DNA of 64,000 bases from Acetobacteraceae bacterium (GTDB lineage: Bacteria; Pseudomonadota; Alphaproteobacteria; Acetobacterales; Acetobacteraceae): positions 1 to 64,000 of the forward strand of contig JASHOA010000091.1 in the NCBI GenBank assembly GCA_030041375.1. Direction: 5' to 3'. The notes below the pieces were generated by a model. That model saw nothing but the letters and a program-made list of their open reading frames with translations. It was not told the origin of the DNA and ran no database searches. The position numbers and the translations under genes are program-made. Positions within the stretch are counted from its first letter, which is position 1, and each line of letters starts with the position of its first letter. Below, one piece after another: positions 1 through 7,669 of the stretch.

Positions 1-1322
1 AGCCGCGCGGAAAGCCCGGCCAGATCACCACGCCATAGCTCTTGTTCCGGCCGGCTCAGCGCCCATGCGACGACAACCGGCGTCTCGCCGCCTGTCCCGG
101 CCGCCATCAGTCCCTCGGCGATCCGAGAGCCGGTCCTGCCAGCCATGTAGAAGATCGTCGTCGCCGCCGGATCGGCGAGCGCTTTCCAGTCGAGATCGTG
201 GGGCAGATCGCCATGTCGGGAATGGCCGGTCACGAAACCGACGGACCTTGCCCCGTCGCGATGCGTAAGCGAGAGACCAAGAGTCGCAGCGAGCGCGATG
301 CCTGCGGTGATGCCGGGCACCACCTCGGCGGGTATGCCTTCGGCGTCGAGACGCTCGATCTCCTCGCCGGCGCGGCCGAAGATCATGGGGTCGCCGGACT
401 TCAGCCGTACGACGAGTTTGCCTTGCCGGGCGAGCGTCACCATCAAATCGCCGATCTCACCCGGCCCGCGGCTCGGCCGACCGCACCGTCTGCCGACCCG
501 GATGCGCTTTGCTTCACGTCGCGCCAGCGCGAGCACCTCGTCGGATACGAGATCATCGAACAGGATCGCGTCGGCGGCCTGCAGCGCGCGCACTGCCTTC
601 AGCGTCAGAAGCTCGGCATCGCCGGGGCCGGCGCCAACGAGCACCACACGGCCTCCGGGATCGGTATCGCCTCGGCCCATGCGCTCCAGCTCCTCGGCAA
701 GATCGTTTTCGCCGGCGGTTGCAGGCGGCGGCCCGAAGGCGCGATCGACAAATCGCTCCCAGAAGGCGCGCCGCCGAAGCCCTGGTTCGACCCTCGTATT
801 GACCAGTGACCGCACGCGCCGTGCCAGACTGGCCCATGCTGCAAGAGAGGGCGGCAACAAGGTTTCGATCTTGCGCCGGATGGCTTGGGCGAGAATGGGT
901 GCCGCGCCCCCCGTGGATATGCCGACGACCACGGGCGAGCGGTTGACGATGGAGCCGAACTGGAAGTCGCAGAAGCCCGGCTTGTCGATCACATTGACAG
1001 GAACGCCGGCACGTCTGGCCGCTTGCCGGAAGGCCTCGGCGTCGGCATCCGTTGCCGCATCGGCGACCGCCAGTAGAGCGCCTTCGAAAATCTCCGGAGA
1101 CCAGCATTCTCCGCGATGAGAGATCGACCCTGCTTGCCCCCTTGACCGAAGGAGCTGCCGGAAGCGCTCGCCGAGCGATTCCGGCCGGGCATAGACAGCC
1201 ACGCTGGCCCCGGCGGCCGCGAGCAGCTCGGCTTTCCACGCCGCCGCATCGCTGCCTCCCGCCACCACGACGGTCCTTTCCTGCAACCCGAAAAAAACCG
1301 GAAGGACAGCAAGCGGCGCCAC
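1..1322 (-). CDS. cysG: Siroheme synthase (precorrin-2 dehydrogenase / uroporphyrinogen-III methyltransferase), 3' end cut by window edge
   Basis: Makes siroheme, the cofactor of the nitrite reductase encoded by the same operon. About 440 codons are visible; E. coli CysG has 457, so only the last few are missing. The N-terminal third has an NAD-binding segment (TVVVAGGSDAAAWKAELLAA) followed by the dehydrogenase/ferrochelatase region; the second half opens with the SAM-methyltransferase signature VVLVGAGPGDAELLTLKA and contains RLKSGDPMIFGRAGEE and VVPGITAG. I chose the GTG at 1320-1322 because it is the first start after the nasA stop (1339) and is followed directly by the N-terminal fold; no ATG lies nearby. 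The reading frame is open from there to the edge. It is the last gene of the nirB-nirD-nasA-cysG operon. Confidence 0.9.
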   Translation of the reverse strand, partial: MAPLAVLPVFFGLQERTVVVAGGSDAAAWKAELLAAAGASVAVYARPESLGERFRQLLRSRGQAGSISHRGECWSPEIFEGALLAVADAATDADAEAFRQAARRAGVPVNVIDKPGFCDFQFGSIVNRSPVVVGISTGGAAPILAQAIRRKIETLLPPSLAAWASLARRVRSLVNTRVEPGLRRRAFWERFVDRAFGPPPATAGENDLAEELERMGRGDTDPGGRVVLVGAGPGDAELLTLKAVRALQAADAILFDDLVSDEVLALARREAKRIRVGRRCGRPSRGPGEIGDLMVTLARQGKLVVRLKSGDPMIFGRAGEEIERLDAEGIPAEVVPGITAGIALAATLGLSLTHRDGARSVGFVTGHSRHGDLPHDLDWKALADPAATTIFYMAGRTGSRIAEGLMAAGTGGETPVVVAWALSRPEQELWRGDLAGLSAR

Positions 1323-1338
1323 GGCGCCGGGTCGGCGG

Positions 1339-4011
1339 TCACCCGGCGGGCTGGAAATGCTGCGCATCGATGATATTTTTGATCTCGGAACGGCAGGAAC
1401 CGCAGTTGGTGCCGGCCTGCAACGCCTGTCCGATGGCTTCGAGCGTGTTGCAGCCCTGCTTGACGGCGGAGACGATCTGCTTGACGCCGACACCGGCGCA
1501 GGAGCACACCGTCGCGCCGCGATCCACCGTGCCGGCACCTGGGCGGCCGGCGATCACCGCCAGCCGCGCGCGCTGCTCGCGGAACGCCGCCTCGAGCTGA
1601 TCGACAGCCCAGTCGCGGGAGACGGCAACCGGCTCGGCGGCGATGTAGAGCGCACCGATCAGGCGATGATCCTCGAAGCAGGCGAAGCGGTGCCGTTGGC
1701 CCGCCCTGTCGTGATAAGCCAGCATGTCGGCGCGGTTCCCACGACCGAACAGTGAGGCGGCGAACTTCGCCCAGTCGCCCGCTTCATTCGAAAAGGCCAG
1801 CTCGATGCGCCAGCCTCCGCAGCACTTTGCCAGGGCCCAGTAAGTTGCCTCGGGCGCCGGCGGCTTCTCGCGCAGCACCGCGAACCCGTGGAAACGGGCT
1901 TCGAAGCGAGCAATGCGCGCCGCGATGTGCTTCGCGGCCGGCTGGCCGGAATGAGGATCGGTCAGCGCGGGCGCGAGCGTGCCCACCCGTGCTTGTGCGG
2001 CGAACTGGTCATTCCAATGCATGGGCAGGAAAATCGAACCGCACGCTTGTCTCTCTGTGAGCAGCGCGCGCACCAGGATCGCTCCACAGGCGGTCTCGAC
2101 GCGAACGATATCGGCCTCGCCGATCCGCCATCTCGCCGCATCCGCCGGGTGGATTTCGACGAATGGCTCGGCGAGGTGCTGCGAGAGAAGCGGGCTTTTG
2201 CCGGTTCGCGTCATCGTGTGCCAGTGATCGCGCACTCGGCCGGTGTTCAGCACCAGCGGGAAGTCCGGGCTCGTGCGCCTGTCCCGGCCCGCGACGACAG
2301 GCACGAAGCGTCCCTTGCGGTCGGGCGTGAAGAAACCTCCCTGGTCGAAAAAACGGGTCTCGGCGCGGGCGCCTGGCGCGGTCCGGGGCCATTGGAACGG
2401 TGCCATCGCATCGAAGGCCGCCTCGTCGATCCCCGCGCAGGCACCGATGTCGAAGGCGCGTGCGCCGTCGTTCTCGAACGCCGAAAGCGCCGCGTGCTCG
2501 GCGAAGATCTCGGCCGGCGACTCATAGGTGAAGGCCTGCCGGAACCCCATCCGGCTCGCCACGTCGCAGATGATGCGCCAGTCAGGCCGCGCCTCGCCGG
2601 ACAATGCCAGGAAGGGACGCTGCCGCGAGATCCTCCGCTCGGAGTTGGTGACGGTGCCGTCCTTCTCGCCCCAGCCGGCTGCCGGCAGCTTCACATGCGC
2701 ATGGCGAACCGTATCCGTCTCGGCGATGATGTCGGAGACGACAACGAAGGGGCAAGCCTTCAGCGCCGCCTCGACCGAGCGCGCCTCGGGCAGGGAATCC
2801 GCTGGATTGGTCGCCATGATCCAGAGCGCCTTGATGCGGGCGTCGGCAGCAGCCCGGAACATGTCGACCGCCTTGAGGCCGGGCTTCCCGGCGATCCGCG
2901 GCGCTCGCCAGAAGCGGCGGACGCGATCGCGCTGCCATGGGTCTTCGATATCCATGTGCGCCGCCAGCATATTGGCGAGCCCGCCGACCTCGCGTCCGCC
3001 CATGGCGTTCGGTTGGCCCGTAACCGAGAACGGGCCTGCTCCGGGCTTGCCGATCCGTCCCGTCGCCAGATGACAGTTGATGATGGCGTTGACCTTGTCC
3101 GTGCCGGAGGAGGATTGGTTGACGCCCTGGCTGTAAACCGTGACGACCTTTTCCGTGCGCGTGAAAAGCTCGTAGAAGGCGGCGAGCTGTTCGCCAGCGA
3201 GCCCCGACAGCTCCGCCACTCGATCGATGCCGGCCGCGCTCGCGGCTCCCACCGCTTCCTCGAACCCCGTCGTATGCGCCTCGACATAATCGCGATCGAT
3301 TGCCTCGTGTTCGTGAAGCCAGGCGAGCAGGCCATTGAACAGGGCAACATCGCCGTCGGCGCGGACCGGAAGATGCATCTCCGCGATCTCGGCCGTCATC
3401 GTGCGGCGCGGGTCTATCGTCACAACCCGCATCTCCGGCCGCTTTTGTTTCGCGGCGGCAAGGCGCTGATAAAGGACGGGATGGCACCACGCGAGGTTCG
3501 AGCCGGCCAGTACCACCAGCTCGGCCAGTTCCAGATCCGCGTAGGTTCCGGGCACGAGATCGGCCCCGAAGGCACGGCGATGCCCCGCCACCGCGGACGA
3601 CATGCAGAGGCGCGAATTGGTGTCGATATTGGCCGCGCCGATGAACCCTTTCATCAGCTTGTTGGCAACGTAATAGTCCTCGGTCAGAAGCTGGCCGGAT
3701 ACGTAGAAGGCGACCGAATCCGGCCCGTGCTCGGCAATCGTCCGGGAAAAGGTGGCGGCCACGAGGTCGAGCGCCTCATCCCAGCCCGCCCGTTGCCCAT
3801 TGATCTCCGGATAGAGCAGCCGGCCTTCGAGGTCGAGCGTCTCCGCGAGCGCCGCGCCCTTCGAACAGAGCCGCCCGTCATTCGCGGGATGTTCGGGATC
3901 GCCACGCACGCCAACCGTTCCGTCCGCCTTGACTTCCGCGAGGATGCCACAGCCGACGCCGCAATAAGGGCATGTCGTGCGGACCGGATCTCGTTCGCCG
4001 GGCTCGGTCAC
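1339..4011 (-). CDS. nasA: Assimilatory nitrate reductase catalytic subunit with C-terminal BFD-like [2Fe-2S] domain
   Basis: Cytoplasmic molybdenum enzyme that reduces nitrate to nitrite for assimilation. The N-terminus carries the [4Fe-4S] ligands C14, C17, C21 and C49 (CPYCGVGCG, LCSKGA), followed by the bis-MGD oxidoreductase body and a C-terminal molydopterin dinucleotide-binding domain. The last ~55 residues form a BFD-like [2Fe-2S] module with C836-x-C838 and C870-x-x-C873, typical of NAD(P)H-linked NasA enzymes such as the Klebsiella type. 890 aa is normal for that architecture. The start codon is GTG at 4009-4011, one base after the nirD stop, so translation is probably coupled. No twin-arginine signal is present, which argues against a periplasmic NapA. 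Nitrite passes on to NirBD encoded upstream. Confidence 0.95.
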   Translation of the reverse strand: MTEPGERDPVRTTCPYCGVGCGILAEVKADGTVGVRGDPEHPANDGRLCSKGAALAETLDLEGRLLYPEINGQRAGWDEALDLVAATFSRTIAEHGPDSVAFYVSGQLLTEDYYVANKLMKGFIGAANIDTNSRLCMSSAVAGHRRAFGADLVPGTYADLELAELVVLAGSNLAWCHPVLYQRLAAAKQKRPEMRVVTIDPRRTMTAEIAEMHLPVRADGDVALFNGLLAWLHEHEAIDRDYVEAHTTGFEEAVGAASAAGIDRVAELSGLAGEQLAAFYELFTRTEKVVTVYSQGVNQSSSGTDKVNAIINCHLATGRIGKPGAGPFSVTGQPNAMGGREVGGLANMLAAHMDIEDPWQRDRVRRFWRAPRIAGKPGLKAVDMFRAAADARIKALWIMATNPADSLPEARSVEAALKACPFVVVSDIIAETDTVRHAHVKLPAAGWGEKDGTVTNSERRISRQRPFLALSGEARPDWRIICDVASRMGFRQAFTYESPAEIFAEHAALSAFENDGARAFDIGACAGIDEAAFDAMAPFQWPRTAPGARAETRFFDQGGFFTPDRKGRFVPVVAGRDRRTSPDFPLVLNTGRVRDHWHTMTRTGKSPLLSQHLAEPFVEIHPADAARWRIGEADIVRVETACGAILVRALLTERQACGSIFLPMHWNDQFAAQARVGTLAPALTDPHSGQPAAKHIAARIARFEARFHGFAVLREKPPAPEATYWALAKCCGGWRIELAFSNEAGDWAKFAASLFGRGNRADMLAYHDRAGQRHRFACFEDHRLIGALYIAAEPVAVSRDWAVDQLEAAFREQRARLAVIAGRPGAGTVDRGATVCSCAGVGVKQIVSAVKQGCNTLEAIGQALQAGTNCGSCRSEIKNIIDAQHFQPAG

Positions 4012-4012
4012 C

Positions 4013-4390
4013 TCATCCGGCCCACCCGGCGAGCGCCTCCGCGGAGATGAAGAGCTGCCCCTCCTCCACCTTCAAAGCGAAGGTGCCGACCGAGCCTTCA
4101 TCGGCGCCCTCAGCCTCGCCGCTCTCGAGCGAGATCACCCAGTTGTGGAGCGGGCAGGTGACCGCCCTGCCGTGGACGATGCCCTGGCTGAGCGGCCCCG
4201 CCTTGTGCGGACAGCGATCCTCGATCGCGAAGTAGCGGTTCTCGATGGTGCGGAACACCGCGATCCGGCCCTGGGGTGTCACAACACAGCGCGCGCCGCG
4301 ACGCGGAATATCGTTGGCGGATCCAATGCCGATCCAGCGCCCGGGGCCTGTCTCCCAGGTGGGGCCGTCGTTCGCGGCCACGCCCGTCAC
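4013..4390 (-). CDS. nirD: Nitrite reductase [NAD(P)H] small subunit (Rieske-type)
   Basis: Small subunit of the assimilatory NAD(P)H nitrite reductase, partner of NirB. The 125-residue protein is a single Rieske-like domain: CPHKAGPLSQG followed about 20 residues later by CPLHNWVISLESGE, so both Cys-x-His pairs for a [2Fe-2S] cluster are present. E. coli NirD lacks these ligands, so this protein belongs to the cluster-bearing variant. It starts with GTG overlapping the nirB stop as GTGA (4387-4390) and ends one base before nasA, which places it firmly within the operon. Confidence 0.93.
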   Translation of the reverse strand: MTGVAANDGPTWETGPGRWIGIGSANDIPRRGARCVVTPQGRIAVFRTIENRYFAIEDRCPHKAGPLSQGIVHGRAVTCPLHNWVISLESGEAEGADEGSVGTFALKVEEGQLFISAEALAGWAG

Positions 4391-6837
4391 GCCGCTGCAA
4401 CCGGCAGGCCGATCTCCGCCATCGGCTGGAACTCGTGCTCGTCCTTGCCCGCAACGCGTTCGGCCCAGGGATCGGCCTGCGCGAATCTCTGGCTGAAGAC
4501 GAAGCGATCGAAATATGCCTTGCGCTTCTCGCTATCTCCCATGATCTGCCGGCGGATTTCATCGAGGCCGACGCGCCTGGCCCATTTGTAGATGCGTTCG
4601 AGATAGCGGCCCTGCTCGCGATACATCTCTACCAGCGCCACGATATGCTCCAGCGCCTCGTCCTCGGTCTTCACCACGCCGAGCACTTCCGTGCCCTTGA
4701 TGTCGAGACCGGCGGCGCCGGCGAAATGGATCTCGTAGCCGGAGTCGACGCAGATCACGCCGACATCCTTGCAGGTCGCCTCGGCGCAGTTCCGCGGACA
4801 GCCCGATACCGCCATCTTCACCTTGGCCGGCGTCCAGGAGCCCCACATGAACTTCTCGATGCGGATGCCGAGCCCCGTCGAATCCTGCGTGCCGAAACGG
4901 CACCAGTCGGTGCCGACGCAGGTCTTCACCGTGCGCAACCCCTTGGCATAGGCGTAACCGGAGACGAAGCCGGCCTTGCCGAGCTCCGCCCAGACCGCCG
5001 GCAGGTCTTCCTTTCTCACCCCCAGCATGTCGATCCGTTGGCCGCCCGTGACCTTCACGGTCGGGATCTCGAACTTCTCGACGACATCGGCGATCGCCCG
5101 CAGTTCCTTGGCGCTGGTGACCCCGCCCCACATGCGCGGAACGACCGAATAGGTGCCGTCCTTCTGGATGTTGGCGTGCACGCGCTCGTTGACGAAGCGC
5201 GACTGGTAGTCATCCGCATATTCGTCGGGCCAGTCGCAGACCAGATAGTAATTCAACGCCGGCCGGCACTTCGCGCATCCGCAGGAGGTCTTCCACTCCA
5301 GCTCCTGCATGACGGCAGAAATCGTCTTCAAGCTTTTCGCCTTGATCAGCCGGCGCACCTCGTCATGGCCGAGCGCGGTGCAGCCGCACAGGGGCTGGAC
5401 GGCGGCCGGGTTGTACTGGCCGCCGAGCACGAGCGTCATGAGCTGCTCGACGAGACCCGTGCAGGAGCCGCAGGAGGCGGACGCTTTGGTGTGGGCCCGG
5501 ACATCCTCGAGCGAGGAGAGCCCCTTGGCGCGAATAGCGCCGGTGATCTTTCCCTTGGAGACGCCGTTGCAGCCGCAGATCTCCGCATCGTCCGCCAACG
5601 CGGCAACGGCCGCCATGGGGCTGAGGGCGGCACCTCCCTGATAGGCTTGGCCGAAGATCAGCGACTCGCGCATCTCCGCAACGTTCGCCGCCTTCCTCTT
5701 CAGCCCGGTGAACCAGGCGCCGTCGGAGGTCTCGCCGAACAGCACGGTGCCGATGATCCGGTTGTCCTTGAGGATGACGCGCTTGTAAACGCCGGCCGCT
5801 GCATCGCGCAGCACGATCTCTTCGCGGTCTTCGCCATCGGCGAAATCGCCGATCGAGAACAGATCGATGCCGCTCACCTTCAGCTTCGTCGGCGTGTCGC
5901 TATGGACGAAGCCAGCCGTCTCCCGCCCGGCGAGATTGGCTGCCGCCACTTTCGCCATCTCGTAGAGCGGCGCGACGAGGCCATAGACATGGCCGCCGAC
6001 CTCGGCGCACTCGCCGAGAGCGAGAATATCCGCCTCGGAAGTCTGCAGATGGGCATCGACGAGGATACCGCGATTGACATGGAGTCCTGCATCCTTCGCC
6101 AGCTCCGCATTCGGTTTGATGCCGGCCGCCATGACGACGAGGGTTGCCGGCACGACCGAACCATCGGCCAGCACCACGCCCTCGACCCTGTCCGCACCCA
6201 GGATCGCCCTGGTATTGGCCTTGGTCCTCACCTTGATGCCGCGCTGCTCGATCGCGCGCTCCAGGAGGTAGCCGGCGGCTGCGTCGAGCTGGCGTTCCAT
6301 CAGCGTCGGCATCAGGTGCAGCACGGTGACCTCCATGCCGCGCGCGTTCAGGCCGGAAGCCGCCTCGAGGCCCAACAGCCCGCCGCCGATGACGACCGCC
6401 TTGGCGCGCGACTGCGCCGCCAGCAGCATGGCATTGACGTCATCGAGATCGCGGTAGGTCAGGACGCCCGGCAGGTTGTTGCCGGGCACCGGCAGGATGA
6501 CGGGCACCGAGCCGGTCGCGATCACGAGCTTGTCGTAGGGCTCCGTGATCCCGCGATCGGACCTGACCGTCTTCGCTGCCTTATCGATCGCGACGATCCT
6601 GTGGCCCTTGTACAGCGTGATGCCGTTCTTGATGTACCAGCCGTCGCCGTGGATGATGATCTGCTCGTAATCCGTCTCGCCGGACAGCACCGGCGAAAGC
6701 ATGATGCGGTCGTAATTCACGCGCGGTTCGGCATTGAAGATCGTCACCCGGTAACGGCCGGGCGTTTCTTCCAGGAGATGTTCCAGCATCCGCCCTGGCG
6801 CCATGCCGTTGCCGATGATGACGAGTTTCTCGGCCAT
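4387..6837 (-). CDS. nirB: Nitrite reductase [NAD(P)H] large subunit
   Basis: Reduces nitrite to ammonium with NAD(P)H, FAD, iron-sulfur clusters and siroheme. The 816-residue product begins with an FAD-binding fold (KLVIIGNGMAPGR), then an NAD-binding fold (AVVIGGGLLGLEAASGL), two BFD-type cysteine groups (CGCNGVSKG with CGSC; CGCTALG with CGCAKC) and the siroheme/[4Fe-4S] region (TCVGTDWCRFG; SGCPRNCAEATCKDVGVIC). An in-frame start lies 16 codons further upstream at 6885, but I prefer the ATG at 6835-6837: it has a GGGGAG Shine-Dalgarno nine bases upstream, begins exactly at the conserved N-terminus, and a sigma-54 promoter at 6889-6903 predicts a transcript starting near 6877, inside the longer version. 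First gene of the nirB-nirD-nasA-cysG operon. Confidence 0.95.
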   Translation of the reverse strand: MAEKLVIIGNGMAPGRMLEHLLEETPGRYRVTIFNAEPRVNYDRIMLSPVLSGETDYEQIIIHGDGWYIKNGITLYKGHRIVAIDKAAKTVRSDRGITEPYDKLVIATGSVPVILPVPGNNLPGVLTYRDLDDVNAMLLAAQSRAKAVVIGGGLLGLEAASGLNARGMEVTVLHLMPTLMERQLDAAAGYLLERAIEQRGIKVRTKANTRAILGADRVEGVVLADGSVVPATLVVMAAGIKPNAELAKDAGLHVNRGILVDAHLQTSEADILALGECAEVGGHVYGLVAPLYEMAKVAAANLAGRETAGFVHSDTPTKLKVSGIDLFSIGDFADGEDREEIVLRDAAAGVYKRVILKDNRIIGTVLFGETSDGAWFTGLKRKAANVAEMRESLIFGQAYQGGAALSPMAAVAALADDAEICGCNGVSKGKITGAIRAKGLSSLEDVRAHTKASASCGSCTGLVEQLMTLVLGGQYNPAAVQPLCGCTALGHDEVRRLIKAKSLKTISAVMQELEWKTSCGCAKCRPALNYYLVCDWPDEYADDYQSRFVNERVHANIQKDGTYSVVPRMWGGVTSAKELRAIADVVEKFEIPTVKVTGGQRIDMLGVRKEDLPAVWAELGKAGFVSGYAYAKGLRTVKTCVGTDWCRFGTQDSTGLGIRIEKFMWGSWTPAKVKMAVSGCPRNCAEATCKDVGVICVDSGYEIHFAGAAGLDIKGTEVLGVVKTEDEALEHIVALVEMYREQGRYLERIYKWARRVGLDEIRRQIMGDSEKRKAYFDRFVFSQRFAQADPWAERVAGKDEHEFQPMAEIGLPVAAA

Positions 6838-6888
6838 GCCCGATGGCTCCCCGTTCGGCACCGGAGAGGTGCCGGCGGGCCCCACGCA

Positions 6889-6903
6889 GCAAACCTCGTG
6901 CCA
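6889..6903 (-). promoter_or_regulatory. Sigma-54 (RpoN) promoter of nirB-nirD-nasA-cysG
   Basis: On the minus strand the sequence reads TGGCACGAGGTTTGC, an exact match to the -24/-12 consensus TGGCAC-N5-TTGC with the required GG-N10-GC spacing. The predicted transcription start is about 12 bases further left, near 6877, giving a leader of roughly 40 nt before the nirB ATG. Nitrogen-assimilation operons are a classic target of RpoN with NtrC. Confidence 0.85.
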
Positions 6904-6967
6904 GGCATGAAGCCGGTGACTTTAATGGCCGACCAGGGCGATCCCGCCATCGCCGGCAAACGCGGCT

Positions 6968-7025
6968 AGCCCGCGATCGCCCGAGGCGGAATCGTCGGAG
7001 GGCGTGAATCGCGGGCCCGAATAAA
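6968..7025. repeat. Dispersed palindromic (REP-like) repeat, copy 1
   Basis: This 58-bp element matches 43416-43473 at 56 of 58 positions. Its ends are inverted: GCCCGCGAT at 6969-6977 and ATCGCGGGC at 7008-7016, and pairing continues inward through CGCCC/GGGCG with a small bulge, so the RNA or single strand can form a long hairpin. It is intergenic here. Two nearly identical copies 36 kb apart suggest a family spread through the genome. Confidence 0.8.
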
Positions 7026-7030
7026 CCGCG

Positions 7031-7070
7031 AGACCCGTGTCGGGCTGCACAGTCAGCCCGACACGGGTCT
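7031..7070. terminator. Perfect 16-bp inverted repeat (hairpin)
   Basis: AGACCCGTGTCGGGCT (7031-7046) is repeated in inverted form at 7055-7070 with an 8-nt loop. No T-run follows on either strand, so intrinsic termination is uncertain. It could end the leftward tRNA-Asn transcript, or serve as a protein-binding palindrome between the NtrC-like box and the sigma-54 promoter. Confidence 0.5.
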
Positions 7071-7100
7071 AGCGGAATTGCCCGCCGTTGGAGCACAGAT

Positions 7101-7117
7101 TGCCTAAATATGGTGCA
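7101..7117. promoter_or_regulatory. NtrC-box-like site
   Basis: TGCCTAAATATGGTGCA agrees with the enteric NtrC consensus TGCACTAAAATGGTGCA at 13 of 17 positions, including a complete TGGTGCA half site. It sits about 210 bp upstream of the sigma-54 promoter of nirB, a workable distance for an enhancer. Only one well-formed site is present plus a lone half site at 7195, so this is a moderate call. Confidence 0.5.
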
Positions 7118-7432
7118 TCGCAGCAAAAAATGAGGATCGGGGTTCTTCTCGATGTCCTTGCTCCAATGCGCCTCCCTCCCGGAGAACGGCGCGATGCACC
7201 ACGCCCCCACTCCGCCGACGCCACGCGACGCCCTGCTGTTCAGGCGAAAAAGCCTGCTGCTGGCCGCTCTTCTCTCGCTGTTTCGCGCCGGCCCGAAGGC
7301 TCTGCCCAAGCGTCTCTGTTCATTGCCGAATTCTCGCCTGCAGGCCGGCCGGCCCCGCTGTTCCGCCGCTGCTATCAGCGGCCGTGCGAGCCGTTCCGAA
7401 AATCGCGCCGCCAGCAAAGGCCGCGACCCTGC

Positions 7433-7508
7433 TGGCTCCCGGAGTAGGACTCGAACCTACGACCCAGCGGTTAACAGCCGCTTGCTCTACCAACTGAGCT
7501 ATCCGGGA
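7433..7508 (-). tRNA. tRNA-Asn (anticodon GTT)
   Basis: 76-nt cloverleaf with encoded CCA. The acceptor stem TCCCGGA pairs with TCCGGGA, the D arm contains AGCTCAGTTGGTAGAGC, the anticodon loop reads CTGTTAA within GCGG/CCGC, and the T arm has GGTTCGAGTCC. Transcribed leftward, divergent from the tRNA-Leu gene 64 bp away. Confidence 0.95.
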
Positions 7509-7572
7509 ACCGTCAGCCGGCGGCGTATAGCACTTGCCAGCCGGCCGCGGGAGGGGGAAGGATCGCGGCCAG

Positions 7573-7659
7573 GCGAGAGTGACGGAACCGGTAGACGTAC
7601 GCGACTCAAAATCGCGCGGCCGCGAGGCCATGGGGGTTCGAGTCCCCCCTCTCGCACCA
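7573..7659 (+). tRNA. tRNA-Leu (anticodon CAA)
   Basis: 87-nt class II tRNA with encoded CCA. The acceptor stem GCGAGAG pairs with CTCTCGC. The anticodon arm is CGCGA-CTCAAAA-TCGCG, giving CAA, which reads UUG. A variable arm (GGCCGCGAGGCC) and a T arm with GGTTCGAGTCC follow, as expected for leucine tRNA. Confidence 0.95.
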
Positions 7660-7669
7660 GGCCCGCGAA

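Larger units (their letters stand above)
6838..7432. other. Regulatory gap upstream of nirB (595 bp)
   Basis: No credible gene lies here. Open frames crossing it are low-complexity and run over the tRNAs. It holds the sigma-54 promoter for nirB, one copy of a 58-bp dispersed palindromic repeat, a perfect 16-bp inverted repeat and an NtrC-box-like site. The stretch 7120-7432 shows nothing further that I recognise apart from an NtrC-like half site (TGCACC) at 7195-7200. Confidence 0.7.

Noticed and set aside
1888-4050. 720-codon plus-strand frame opposite nasA
   Set aside because: Antisense shadow of nasA with no recognisable domain. The same applies to the long plus-strand frames opposite nirB, rpoB, rpoC and the CoxL-like gene.
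7088-7104. Sigma-54-like GG-N10-GC on the plus strand (TTGGAGCACAGATTGCC)
   Set aside because: The -24 element is poor (TGGAGC), and no plus-strand gene lies downstream before the minus-strand tRNA-Asn.
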